Origin: DASQZJ01 sp035638775
GTDB taxonomy: Bacteria > Pseudomonadota > Gammaproteobacteria > UBA5335 > SLRW01
DNA length: 64,000 bases
Assembly (NCBI GenBank): GCA_035638775.1
Contig: DASQZJ010000012.1
Location: 124,001 to 188,000, forward strand
Reading direction: 5' to 3'
Positions 25,820 to 33,891 of this stretch are shown piece after piece; within the stretch, counting starts at the first letter, position 1; the number at the start of each line of letters is the position of its first letter. Made by a program: the position numbers and the translations under genes. The notes under the pieces are model-generated. The model searched no databases, was not told where the DNA came from, and worked only from the letters and a program-made list of their open reading frames with translations.

Positions 25820-26395
25820 CTAGTCGAGCAGCTCCTTGAGCTGGTTGTCGATGGACTCGCGCGCCCGGAACAGCCGGGAGCGCACGGTCCCGACCGGGCA
25901 GTCCATCGCCTGCGAGATCTCCTCGTAGCTCATGCCCTCGAGCTCCCGCAACATGATCGCGGTGCGCAGATCCTCGGGCAGCGCCTCGATCGCCCTGAGC
26001 ACCGTATCCTGGATCTCTCCCGTCAGCGCCATGCCCTCCGGTGTATCGACCTCCTGCAGCCGGTTGTTGATGTCGAAGTGCTCCGAGTCCCCGATCTCCG
26101 ATTCGCTGTTGACCGGCTGGCGACCCAGGGCGACGACATGGTTCTTGGCCGTGTTGATCGATATCCGGTAGAGCCAGGTGTAGAAGGCACTGTCCCCGCG
26201 AAACGAGGGCAATGCCCGGTACGCCTTGATGAAAGCCTCCTGCGCAACGTCGAGCGCCTCGCTGGGATCGTGCACGTAGCGCGAGACCAGCTTCACGACC
26301 TTGCCCTGGTACTTGCGCACGAGCAGGTCGAACGCGGACTTGTCGCCGTCTTGTACACGTTCAACGAGTTCCCGATCTGCGTTCCGCTTGCCCAT
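25820..26395 (-). CDS. rpoE: RNA polymerase sigma factor RpoE/AlgU
   Basis: Extracytoplasmic-function sigma factor for envelope stress. The 191-residue protein starts MGKRNADRELVERVQ. Region 2 is seen as DVAQEAFIKAYRALPSFRGDSAFYTWLYRI and region 4 as LPEDLRTAIMLRELEGMSYEEISQAMDCPVGTVRSRLFRARE. The start at 26395 is supported by GGAGAG 9 bases upstream; a longer frame exists, but its first 16 codons precede this site. A promoter of the type this sigma factor itself recognises lies 41-67 bases upstream. The gene is divergent from nadB, as in Pseudomonas. Confidence 0.97.
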   Translation of the reverse strand: MGKRNADRELVERVQDGDKSAFDLLVRKYQGKVVKLVSRYVHDPSEALDVAQEAFIKAYRALPSFRGDSAFYTWLYRISINTAKNHVVALGRQPVNSESEIGDSEHFDINNRLQEVDTPEGMALTGEIQDTVLRAIEALPEDLRTAIMLRELEGMSYEEISQAMDCPVGTVRSRLFRARESIDNQLKELLD

Positions 26396-26435
26396 GCGGG
26401 CATCTCTCCAATGCCCGCGAGCCCCTGTCTGCTGG

Positions 26436-26462
26436 ATAGACAAGGCCTCCGCGGGTTAGTTC
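26436..26462 (-). promoter_or_regulatory. Predicted sigma-E/AlgU-dependent promoter of rpoE
   Basis: On the minus strand, GAACTA (26462-26457) and TCTAT (26440-26436) are 16 bases apart. The consensus for RpoE/AlgU promoters is GAACTT, 16-17 bases, then TCTGA or a close variant. The inferred transcript would begin about 30-35 bases before the rpoE ATG and include its ribosome site. This implies positive autoregulation, as known in other gammaproteobacteria. Confidence 0.65.
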
Positions 26463-26593
26463 GCTCGTACGCGAGTTGAAAGGTATATTACGGTTGCCTG
26501 CCGGGCGGGATCACACCGTGTGCGTGCAGCGGCCCCGATAGGAAGCAGTTCCCACAAGTGGCATGATTTTAGCAGCCACTCATATCCGAATCT

Positions 26594-28258
26594 ATGAACA
26601 AACAGCAAGAGTTCGACGTTCTCATCATAGGCAGTGGCGCGGCCGGCCTGACCCTCGCCCTGCATCTGCCGGAATCGATCCGGGTCGCCGTCATCGCCAA
26701 GGGACCCCTGACGGAAGGCAGCACCCTTTATGCCCAGGGCGGCGTCTCGGTGGTGCTCGGCCAGGGTGACTCGCTCGACTCCCACGTCGCCGACACGCTG
26801 CGCGCCGGCGCCGGCCTGTGCGATCCGGACGCCGTGCGCTATACGGTCGAACGCGGCCCGGACGCCATTGGCTGGCTGATCGATCTCGGGGTGCCGTTCA
26901 CCCGCGAGGACGGCGACGCGCCCCACCGCGGCTACCACCTCACCCGCGAAGGCGGACACAGTCACCGTCGGGTCATCCACGCCGCCGATGCGACCGGCCG
27001 CGCGATCGAGACCACACTGGAGGGGCTGGTGCGGGAACGGGCGAACGTCAGCGTGCTCGAGAGCAGCATGGCGGTCGACCTGATCACCGGCGACCGCCTG
27101 GGCCTCGATCCGCCACGCTGCGCCGGCGCCTACGTCCTCGACCGGACCAGCGGCCTCGTCCGCACGATTTCGGCACGCGCCGTGGCTCTCGCCACCGGCG
27201 GGGCCAGCAAGGTCTACCTGTACACCAGCAATCCCGACGGTGCCACCGGTGACGGGATCGCGATGGGCTGGCGCGCGGGCTGCCGCGTGGCCAACCTGGA
27301 GTTCATGCAGTTCCATCCCACCTGCCTCTATCACCCGGGAGCCTCCTCCGCGGATGCCCGCTCCTTCCTCATCAGCGAGGCGGTGCGCGGCGAAGGCGGC
27401 CGCCTTCTGCTGCCCGACGGGACGCCCTTCATGCAGGCCTTCGACGAGCGCGCGGAGCTGGCCCCCCGCGACGTGGTCGCGCGCGCCATCGACCACGAAA
27501 TGAAGCGCCTCGGAGCGGCCTGTGTCTACCTCGACATCAGCCACCGCCCGGCGGAGCTGATCCGCCGCCAGTTCCCCACCATCCACGCGCGCTGCCTGGA
27601 ACTCGGGTACGACATGACCCGCGAGCCCCTGCCGGTGGTGCCGGCCGCCCACTACACCTGCGGCGGCGTCCTCACCGATCACCACGGCCGCACCGACGTG
27701 GCCGGTCTCTACGCGGTAGGCGAAACGGCCTTCACCGGCCTGCACGGGGCCAATCGCATGGCCAGCAACTCGCTCCTGGAGTGCCTGGTGTTCGCCCGCG
27801 CGGCTGCCGAGCACATCGCGGGGACCCTGCAGAGCACGCCGCCGCCCCCCGCTCTGCCGTCATGGGACGAGAGTCGCGTGACCGACTCCGACGAGGAGGT
27901 GGTGGTGACCCACAACTGGACCGAGCTGCGGCGCTTCATGTGGGACTACGTAGGCATCGTGCGCACGGACAAGCGCCTGCAGCGGGCCCGTCACCGCGTC
28001 GACATGATGCTGGCGGAGATCGAGGAGTACTACGGCAACTTCCGGATCCACGCGGACCTGCTGGAGCTGCGCAACCTCGCCGTCGTCGCGGACCTGATCG
28101 TGCGCTCGGCATCGCTGCGCCGCGAGAGCCGCGGCCTGCACTACACGCTGGACTACCCCGCGCCCGACGACCGCCATCCTCCGCGCAACACGGTGCTGGT
28201 CCCGGCCCGCTACGCCGCCCGCTACGCGCCGGTGCGCTGGCCGGATCAGGCGGGATAG
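26594..28258 (+). CDS. nadB: L-aspartate oxidase NadB
   Basis: FAD enzyme oxidising L-aspartate to iminoaspartate, the first step of de novo NAD synthesis. The dinucleotide-binding motif GSGAAGLTLAL lies at residues 14-24. SLYAQGG-like sequence (STLYAQGGVSVVL), HRRVIHAADATGR, NLEFMQFHPT, the capping-domain block AHYTCGGV and TGLHGANRMASNSLLECLVF follow; all are hallmarks that separate NadB from succinate dehydrogenase. 554 residues. nadA and nadC are not in the window. The 3' end overlaps the convergent ygfX gene by 13 bases. Confidence 0.96.
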   Translation: MNKQQEFDVLIIGSGAAGLTLALHLPESIRVAVIAKGPLTEGSTLYAQGGVSVVLGQGDSLDSHVADTLRAGAGLCDPDAVRYTVERGPDAIGWLIDLGVPFTREDGDAPHRGYHLTREGGHSHRRVIHAADATGRAIETTLEGLVRERANVSVLESSMAVDLITGDRLGLDPPRCAGAYVLDRTSGLVRTISARAVALATGGASKVYLYTSNPDGATGDGIAMGWRAGCRVANLEFMQFHPTCLYHPGASSADARSFLISEAVRGEGGRLLLPDGTPFMQAFDERAELAPRDVVARAIDHEMKRLGAACVYLDISHRPAELIRRQFPTIHARCLELGYDMTREPLPVVPAAHYTCGGVLTDHHGRTDVAGLYAVGETAFTGLHGANRMASNSLLECLVFARAAAEHIAGTLQSTPPPPALPSWDESRVTDSDEEVVVTHNWTELRRFMWDYVGIVRTDKRLQRARHRVDMMLAEIEEYYGNFRIHADLLELRNLAVVADLIVRSASLRRESRGLHYTLDYPAPDDRHPPRNTVLVPARYAARYAPVRWPDQAG

Positions 28259-28668
28259 CGCAGCGCCACCCGCAGCCGGCGGCGGACGTGCGCCGGCGCG
28301 CTGTCCGGCAGGATCACGGCGCTGCGCCGGCCGTCCCTTGTGCGGAAGCTGGCCACCGTGATCACCGCCGTCACGCAGCTGGACCCCGACAGCTCCGCTT
28401 CGAACCGCCGCCCGCGCCGGTCCCGCAGCTGCCACGCCCGGTCGTCGCGCCGGTGCAGGTGCGACAGGGATTCGGCGCCGCAGTGGCGCCGCAGCTCCCG
28501 GCGCAGGCTCATCGCCAGCAGCACGCATGCCGGGATGCCAAGCCACACCGGCAGCCAGGCCAGGGCCGCCGCGGAGGCTCCGGCATCGACGATGATCAGG
28601 CCGGATGCCAGCAGCCGCGAAGGCTCAAGGCTGAAGTCCCGCGTTGCGACGAATCTCCCGGACGACAT
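28246..28668 (-). CDS. ygfX: YgfX-family membrane protein
   Basis: Small inner-membrane protein (140 residues) of the YgfX family. After about 20 residues (FSLEPSRLLAS) there are two closely spaced hydrophobic helices (about 20-55), then a basic soluble domain ending SAVILPDSAPAHVRRRLRVALRY, where the conserved C-terminal pattern of YgfX is visible. In Escherichia coli YgfX is encoded after SdhE, interacts with it, and has been proposed as the toxin of a cell-shape toxin-antitoxin pair (CptA/CptB); that role is debated. The start overlaps sdhE by 44 bases; the first codon may be GTG 3 bases earlier. Confidence 0.82.
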   Translation of the reverse strand: MSSGRFVATRDFSLEPSRLLASGLIIVDAGASAAALAWLPVWLGIPACVLLAMSLRRELRRHCGAESLSHLHRRDDRAWQLRDRRGRRFEAELSGSSCVTAVITVASFRTRDGRRSAVILPDSAPAHVRRRLRVALRYPA

Positions 28669-28873
28669 CACGCAGTCCCTCGTCCTCGGGACGTTCCCGG
28701 TCCATCAGGTACGCGAGCAGCTCCGGATCCTGCAGCTCCAGCAGCCGGGCGAACGCCTCCTGCCGCCGTGGCGAGAGGTCCCCGAAGCGGGCCTCGAAGA
28801 ACCCGCCGAGCAACTCGTCCAGCTCCTTCATGCCGCGCCGGCAGAGCCAGCGAAGCCGCGATGTCTCGGCCAT
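28625..28873 (-). CDS. sdhE: SdhE, FAD assembly factor for succinate dehydrogenase
   Basis: Small (82 residues) all-helical protein that promotes covalent attachment of FAD to SdhA. The family motif RGxxE is present as RRGMKELD at about residues 13-19, and LLELQDPELLAYLM fits the conserved helix. It starts 9 bases after the sdhB stop, so it is the next-to-last gene of the sdh operon, which is exactly where its client SdhA is made. Confidence 0.95.
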   Translation of the reverse strand: MAETSRLRWLCRRGMKELDELLGGFFEARFGDLSPRRQEAFARLLELQDPELLAYLMDRERPEDEGLRDVVREIRRNAGLQP

Positions 28874-28882
28874 CCAGCGGCC

Positions 28883-29662
28883 TCAGCGGCGCTCGGCGAT
28901 CATGCGCTTGATCTCCGAGATCGCCTTCGCCGGGTTGAGCCCCTTCGGGCAGGTGTTGGTGCAGTTCATGATGGTGTGACAGCGATACAGCTTGAACGGG
29001 TCTTCCAGCGCGTCCAGCCGCTCGCCGGTGGCCTCGTCCCGGCTGTCCGCGATCCAGCGATATGCCTGCAGCAGGATCGCCGGCCCCAGATAACGCTCCG
29101 GATTCCACCAGTAGCTGGGACAGGAGGTGGAGCAGCAGGCGCACAGGATGCACTCGTACAGGCCGTCCAGCTTCTCCCGGTCCTCCCGCGACTGCAGCCG
29201 CTCCCGGTCCGGCGGCGTGGCAGACCAGGTTTTCATCCACGGTTCGATGGACGCGTACTGGGCGTAGAAGTTGGACAGGTCCGGGACCAGGTCCTTGTGC
29301 ACCCGCATGTGGGGCAGCGGGTAGATCTTCACGTCACCCTTGATGTCGTCGATCGCGCAGGTGCACGCCAGGGTGTTGACGCCGTCGATGTTCATGGCGC
29401 ACGAGCCGCAGATGCCCTCACGGCACGAGCGTCGCAGCGTCAGCGTGGCGTCGATCTCGTTCTTGATCTTGAGCAACGCGTCCAGGACCATCGGGCCGCA
29501 GTTGTCCAGGTCCACCTCGAAGGTGTCCTGGCGTGGATTCTCGCCGCTGTCCGGGTCGTAGCGATAGACCCGGAACCGGCGAACGTTGCGGGCACCCTCC
29601 GGAGCCTTGTGGGTCCGGCCCTTCCTGATCCTGGAATTCGCGGGAAGCGTGAAATCCGCCAT
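28883..29662 (-). CDS. sdhB: Succinate dehydrogenase iron-sulfur subunit SdhB
   Basis: Electron-transfer subunit of respiratory complex II. The [2Fe-2S] site is seen as SCREGICGSCAMNIDG, the [4Fe-4S] site as CILCACCSTSCPSYWW, and the [3Fe-4S] site as CHTIMNCTNTCPKGLNPAKAI. The start at 29662 (MADFTLPANSR) is used; in-frame sequence further upstream extends into the sdhA gene end and is not convincing. At 259 residues it has an N-terminal extension of about 20 residues relative to Escherichia coli SdhB. There are 80 bases between sdhA and sdhB. Confidence 0.97.
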   Translation of the reverse strand: MADFTLPANSRIRKGRTHKAPEGARNVRRFRVYRYDPDSGENPRQDTFEVDLDNCGPMVLDALLKIKNEIDATLTLRRSCREGICGSCAMNIDGVNTLACTCAIDDIKGDVKIYPLPHMRVHKDLVPDLSNFYAQYASIEPWMKTWSATPPDRERLQSREDREKLDGLYECILCACCSTSCPSYWWNPERYLGPAILLQAYRWIADSRDEATGERLDALEDPFKLYRCHTIMNCTNTCPKGLNPAKAISEIKRMIAERR

Positions 29663-29742
29663 GGTTCGCTCCTGGACTGCCGCCGGGAGTCGCCCGGCGG
29701 CGTGTTCGTCTCGATTCGTGCGGCTGCGCCGCCGCGTAATCT

Positions 29743-31527
29743 TCAGTAGACCCGGGCCTTGGGCGGTATGACCTCCACCTCGTCGGTCAGCGTGAACATG
29801 TGTACCGGCCGGTACTCGAACTCCACCTTGCCCTCGCGCAGCCACGACAGCGTGTGCTTCATCCAGTTCCCGTCGTCCCGGTCCGGATAGTCCTCGCGCG
29901 CATGCGCGCCGCGGCTCTCGGTCCGGTTGGCCGCCGAATGGATGGTCACCGCCGCGCAGCCGAGCAGGTTCGCCAGCTCCAGCGTTTCCACCAGGTCCGT
30001 GTTCCAGATCAGGGATCGGTCGGTCACGTGCACGCCCTCGAAACTGGTGAGAACCTGATCCAGGTTGGTACAGCCCTGGGTCAGGGTCTCGCCGGTGCGG
30101 AACACGGCCGCGTCCCGCTGCATGACCTGCTGCATCTCGCGGCGGATCCCGGCGGTCGGGTTGTCGCCGCTGGCGTGCCGGAGGCGGTCGAAACGCTCCA
30201 GGGCCCGGTCGCTCGGATCATCGGGCAGCGGCCGGTGAGGCTCGCCCGGCGTGATGAGCTCGGCGCAGCGCAGCGAGGCCGCCCGGCCGAACACCACGAT
30301 ATCCAGCAGTGAATTCGACCCGAGCCGGTTGGCTCCGTGCACCGAGACGCTCGCCGCCTCGCCCACCGCGAACAGGCCGGGCACCACCTGTTCCTCACCG
30401 TCCTTCACGGTCAGCACCTCGCCGTGATGGTTGGTCGGGATGCCGCCCATGTTGTAGTGCACCGTCGGCAGGACCGGGATCGGATCGCGGGTCACATCCA
30501 CGCCCGAGAAGATGCGCGCGGTCTCCGCGATGCCGGGCAGGCGGTCGTGGATCACTTCCGGACCCAGGTGCTCCAGGTGCAGGTGGATATGGTCCTGCTC
30601 GGGCCCCACCCCGCGTCCCTCGCGGATCTCGATGGTCATGGCACGGCTGACCACGTCGCGCGAGGCCAGATCCTTGGCGTTGGGCGCATAGCGCTCCATG
30701 AAGCGTTCGCCCTCGCTGTTGGTCAGGTAACCGCCCTCGCCGCGCACCCCCTCCGTGATCAGGCAGCCGGCGCCGTACACGCCGGTGGGATGGAACTGGA
30801 CGAACTCCATGTCCTGCAGCGGCAGGCCCGCGCGCAGCACCATGCCGTTGCCGTCGCCGGTGCAGGTGTGGGCCGACGTGCAGGAGAAGTACGCGCGCCC
30901 GTAGCCGCCGGTGGCGAGCACCACCGCGTGGCCGCGGAACCGGTGGATGGTGCCGTCGGCCAGGTTCCATGCCAGCAGCCCGCGGCAGACGCCGTCCGCG
31001 TCCAGCAACAGGTCCAGCGCGAAGTACTCGACGAAGAACTCGGCCCGGTTGCGCAGCGCCTGCTGGTACAGCGTGTGCAGGATTGCGTGCCCGGTGCGGT
31101 CGGCGGCAGCGCAGGTCCGCTGCGCCGTCCCCTCGCCGAAGTGGGTCGTCATGCCGCCGAACGGACGCTGGTAGATGCGCCCCTCCTCGGTGCGCGAGAA
31201 GGGCACGCCGTAGTGCTCCAGCTCCACCACCGCGGGCACCGCCTCCCGGCACATGTATTCGATCGCGTCCTGGTCACCGAGCCAGTCCGATCCCTTGACC
31301 GTGTCGTACATGTGCCAGCGCCAGTCGTCCGCTCCCATATTGCCGAGCGACGCGCTCATGCCGCCCTGCGCGGCGACCGTATGACTGCGGGTGGGGAAGA
31401 CCTTGGTGACGCAGGCCGTGCTGAGCCCCTTCTCCGCCATGCCCAGCGTTGCGCGCAGGCCCGCGCCCCCGGCGCCGACCACGATCACGTCGTACTTGTG
31501 TTCTACGATTTCGTACGCTTTCGACAT
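29743..31527 (-). CDS. sdhA: Succinate dehydrogenase flavoprotein subunit SdhA
   Basis: Catalytic subunit oxidising succinate to fumarate with covalently bound FAD. The dinucleotide-binding motif VVGAGGAGLRA lies near residue 17, the FAD-linking His in RSHTVAAQGG, the substrate region in QFHPTGVYGAG and LPTVHYNMGGIPTN, and GANRLGSNSLLDIVVFGR follows. 594 residues. The ATG at 31527 is three bases after the sdhD stop; the preceding TTG is in frame but an unlikely start. It needs SdhE for flavinylation, whose gene lies downstream. Confidence 0.98.
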   Translation of the reverse strand: MSKAYEIVEHKYDVIVVGAGGAGLRATLGMAEKGLSTACVTKVFPTRSHTVAAQGGMSASLGNMGADDWRWHMYDTVKGSDWLGDQDAIEYMCREAVPAVVELEHYGVPFSRTEEGRIYQRPFGGMTTHFGEGTAQRTCAAADRTGHAILHTLYQQALRNRAEFFVEYFALDLLLDADGVCRGLLAWNLADGTIHRFRGHAVVLATGGYGRAYFSCTSAHTCTGDGNGMVLRAGLPLQDMEFVQFHPTGVYGAGCLITEGVRGEGGYLTNSEGERFMERYAPNAKDLASRDVVSRAMTIEIREGRGVGPEQDHIHLHLEHLGPEVIHDRLPGIAETARIFSGVDVTRDPIPVLPTVHYNMGGIPTNHHGEVLTVKDGEEQVVPGLFAVGEAASVSVHGANRLGSNSLLDIVVFGRAASLRCAELITPGEPHRPLPDDPSDRALERFDRLRHASGDNPTAGIRREMQQVMQRDAAVFRTGETLTQGCTNLDQVLTSFEGVHVTDRSLIWNTDLVETLELANLLGCAAVTIHSAANRTESRGAHAREDYPDRDDGNWMKHTLSWLREGKVEFEYRPVHMFTLTDEVEVIPPKARVY

Positions 31528-31530
31528 CAA

Positions 31531-31914
31531 CTAGCCTCCGAAGGCGACGCGCAGGATCGAGTAGATCCCGCCGATGGCCAGCAGCACGGCCGCGAACTTG
31601 ACCAGCGCGATGCTGACGACCTTCAGCCATTCGCTGTGCACGTAGTCCTCCAGCACGACCTGCAGCCCCAGCTGCGCGTGATGGAACACCACCGCGATGG
31701 TCACGATCAGGAGCACGGTGACCCAGGGGGTGGAAACCCAGGCCACCGCGTCGTCGTACCCGGCGCCGGTCAGGCCGATCAGCGAGGCCACGAACCACAG
31801 CAGCAGCGGTACCAGCGCCACGGCTGTCAGCCGCTGCGTCCACCAGTGGGCGGCGCCCTCCTTCGCCGAGCCCAGGCCCCGCGCCCGGGAAATGGGACTG
31901 CGGTAATCCATCAT
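31531..31914 (-). CDS. sdhD: Succinate dehydrogenase membrane anchor SdhD
   Basis: Heme/quinone-binding membrane anchor of complex II; 127 residues with three hydrophobic helices (about 28-50, 60-80, 100-122). The family block HWWTQRLTAVALVPLLLWF opens the protein, and HHAQLGLQVVLEDYVHSEW carries the probable heme-ligand and quinone-site residues. Start: ATG overlapping the sdhC stop as ATGA. Confidence 0.94.
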   Translation of the reverse strand: MMDYRSPISRARGLGSAKEGAAHWWTQRLTAVALVPLLLWFVASLIGLTGAGYDDAVAWVSTPWVTVLLIVTIAVVFHHAQLGLQVVLEDYVHSEWLKVVSIALVKFAAVLLAIGGIYSILRVAFGG

Positions 31915-32300
31915 TGTCCTCCCGCCAGCGCCAGCACCCAGGTGCCCGCGGTCAGCACCGCGGCCGCCACCAGGACGACGTAGCCGCTGGCATAGGCCTG
32001 CCGGATCTCGAACCCGTAGCCCGCATCCCAGAACAGGTGCCGGATGCCGTTGCACAGGTGATAGAAGAGCGAAAAGGTCCACAGCACCAGCAGGACCTGT
32101 CCGTACCACGCCCCGGCGATCATCTGCGCCTGGGCGAAGACCTCGGGGCCGGAAGCCAGCGCAGCGAACCAGTAGACCAGAGCCAGGGTGCCGAGCGCCA
32201 GGAACACGCCGGTGGCGCGATGGGAGATGGACAGGACCGAGGTGAGCTGGGGTCGGTAGATCTGCAGATGGGGTGACAGAGGCCGTGGGTCATCTTGCAT
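31911..32300 (-). CDS. sdhC: Succinate dehydrogenase cytochrome b556 subunit SdhC
   Basis: Membrane subunit of complex II, 129 residues. The N-terminal signature is SPHLQIYRPQLTSVLSISHRATGV, containing quinone-site Ser/Arg, and the heme-ligand His is in LCNGIRHLFWD. Three hydrophobic helices fit the family. It lies 125 bases after the small SDHAF4-like gene, far enough for a separate start but with no clear promoter of its own. Confidence 0.95.
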   Translation of the reverse strand: MQDDPRPLSPHLQIYRPQLTSVLSISHRATGVFLALGTLALVYWFAALASGPEVFAQAQMIAGAWYGQVLLVLWTFSLFYHLCNGIRHLFWDAGYGFEIRQAYASGYVVLVAAAVLTAGTWVLALAGGQ

Positions 32301-32425
32301 ACGCGTTCACCTCTTGTTCCTTTGTCTGGCGGTGCCGGCGCGCCGGTCGCGCATCCGGAACGGTGCCCGGACACCCGCGGGGCGGGGCGCAGAACGATCA
32401 TCGGGGACGGCGGGCGCCGGCCGCC

Positions 32426-32590
32426 TCAGAAGTCGCTGCAGCGGCCGTTTCTCTCCCAGTCGCCGTAGCGGGTCGGCTCCGGTCCGCTGGGACCGCCGAT
32501 CTCGCGCGGACGCGGCGCGTCGGGTGGCACCGGCCCCCTGCCAGGTCCGTCGTGCGACTCGGTCGGCTGCTCGGACTCGCGCTCGTGCAT
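32426..32590 (-). CDS. SDHAF4/DUF1674-like succinate dehydrogenase assembly factor
   Basis: A 54-residue protein, very short but with a highly specific C-terminus: EIGGPSGPEPTRYGDWER followed by NGRCSDF and the stop. This matches the DUF1674 family, which includes mitochondrial SDHAF4 (yeast Sdh8), a chaperone that binds flavinylated SdhA, limits its reactive-oxygen production and helps it join SdhB. The N-terminal half is acidic and Pro-rich with no predicted fold, as in relatives. ATG at 32590 with AGGA about 9 bases upstream. It is the first gene before sdhC on the same strand. The family match is from motif reading; the role in this cell is inferred from the match plus position. Confidence 0.85.
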   Translation of the reverse strand: MHERESEQPTESHDGPGRGPVPPDAPRPREIGGPSGPEPTRYGDWERNGRCSDF

Positions 32591-32618
32591 GGTGTTCGTC
32601 CTGCCTCGGGAGGCCCCG

Positions 32619-32648
32619 TTTATACTGCATTCGGCGCCGCTTACGCAA
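32619..32648 (-). promoter_or_regulatory. Possible sigma-70 promoter of the SDHAF4-sdhCDAB-sdhE-ygfX operon
   Basis: On the minus strand, TTGCGT (32648-32643) and TATAAA (32624-32619) are 18 bases apart and about 29 bases before the SDHAF4 start codon. The -10 matches the consensus at five of six positions, the -35 at three. It is the only TATA-like element in this GC-rich gap. Confidence 0.45.
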
Positions 32649-32784
32649 GCGAGGCCCGTCGCCGCACCGGCCGCATCGGGTCCCGGAGGCCCGGCGCCGG
32701 GGCCGGCCCTTGGCCGCGCTCACCGGTGCTGACAGGGCCCTCCGCGTCGCCTATGATGTCAGCCGCCCTTCCGCCCTGCGACAG

Positions 32785-33873
32785 ATGAGCTCCGTGATGA
32801 AGCCCGAGTGGAAACAGTTCCTTGTCGACGCCGGCGCCGAGCTCGACGACGGCGCGGTCGCACATTTCGGAACCCCGGACCGCGAACGCCAGGTGGCGAC
32901 CACCGGCAACGTGTTCGCGGACCTCTCGCACCTCGGCGTGATCGGGGTGCACGGGGAAGACGCCGCGAACTTCCTGCAGGGCCAGCTCACGGCGGACCTG
33001 CGCGACATCGATTCGGGGCGCGCCACGCCGGCGGGCCACTGCGATCCGAAAGGCAGGCTGCTGGCCACCCTGCGCGTGTTCCGCCGCGACGACCGCTGGG
33101 CTCTCGAACTGCCGCGGGACCAGGTGGAATTCATGCTGGAACGCCTGCACAAGTTCGTTCTGCGGGCACGCGTGACCCTGGAGGATGCCTCCGACGGCAT
33201 CATCCGGATCGGGGTGTCCGGTCCGGAGGCGGCCGCCGAGCTCGAGGAGATCCTGGTCGGCGCGGTGCCCGCAGCACCGTGGATGGTCGCGGAACGCGAG
33301 GACGCCAGCGTCATCCGGCTGCCGGGCCCGCACCCCCGCTTCGAGATCGCGGGCGAGCGCGTCGAGCCGATGCGGCGGCTGTGGGAACGTCTCAACGTGC
33401 GCTGCGCTCCGGTGGGGGCGGACGCCTGGCAACTGCTGGAGATCATTGCCGGTCTGCCGACGGTCTACGCCCGGACCAGCGGCGAGTTCCTGCCCCAGAT
33501 GGTCAACCTCGACCGGATCGGCGGGGTCAGCTTCCGCAAGGGCTGTTACCCGGGCCAGGAAGTCGTCGCCCGGGTGCATTCCCGCGGCCGAGTCAAGCGC
33601 CGCATGTATCGCGCGCACCTGGAAGCGGACGCCACGCCGGCTCCCGGCGATCCCGTCCTTGCCGACGGCGAACGGACCGTCGGTGCGGTGGTGGATGCGC
33701 GGCCCCATCCGGACAGCGGCAGCGAGCTGCTCGCCGTGGTCGAGATCGACGCCGCGTCCGGCACCGGACTGCACCTCGACGCTCCCGGCGGCCGGCGCCT
33801 GACACTGGAGACGTTGCCGTACGCGGTTGACGGGGACTCCGCAGCCAAAGCCTCCGGGGCGGACGACGGCTGA
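32785..33873 (+). CDS. ygfZ: Folate-binding protein YgfZ
   Basis: Tetrahydrofolate-dependent protein of the glycine-cleavage T fold that supports maturation or repair of certain iron-sulphur enzymes, including the tRNA-modifying MiaB. The diagnostic motif is KGCYPGQEVVAR (Cys conserved, about residue 254). GVIGVHGEDAANFLQGQLTADL near the start and GRLLATLRVF also fit. 362 residues from ATG 32785; the ATG at 32797 (MKPEWKQFL) is an equally plausible start. It is divergent from the sdh operon, an arrangement that recalls ygfZ beside sdhE-ygfX in enterobacteria. Confidence 0.93.
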   Translation: MSSVMKPEWKQFLVDAGAELDDGAVAHFGTPDRERQVATTGNVFADLSHLGVIGVHGEDAANFLQGQLTADLRDIDSGRATPAGHCDPKGRLLATLRVFRRDDRWALELPRDQVEFMLERLHKFVLRARVTLEDASDGIIRIGVSGPEAAAELEEILVGAVPAAPWMVAEREDASVIRLPGPHPRFEIAGERVEPMRRLWERLNVRCAPVGADAWQLLEIIAGLPTVYARTSGEFLPQMVNLDRIGGVSFRKGCYPGQEVVARVHSRGRVKRRMYRAHLEADATPAPGDPVLADGERTVGAVVDARPHPDSGSELLAVVEIDAASGTGLHLDAPGGRRLTLETLPYAVDGDSAAKASGADDG

Positions 33874-33891
33874 CACCGCGGGGGGCTCGGA

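Noticed and set aside
26463..26593. A sigma-70 promoter for nadB from TTGAAA near 26475
   Set aside because: No acceptable -10 box at 16-18 bases; TATATT lies only a few bases after it.
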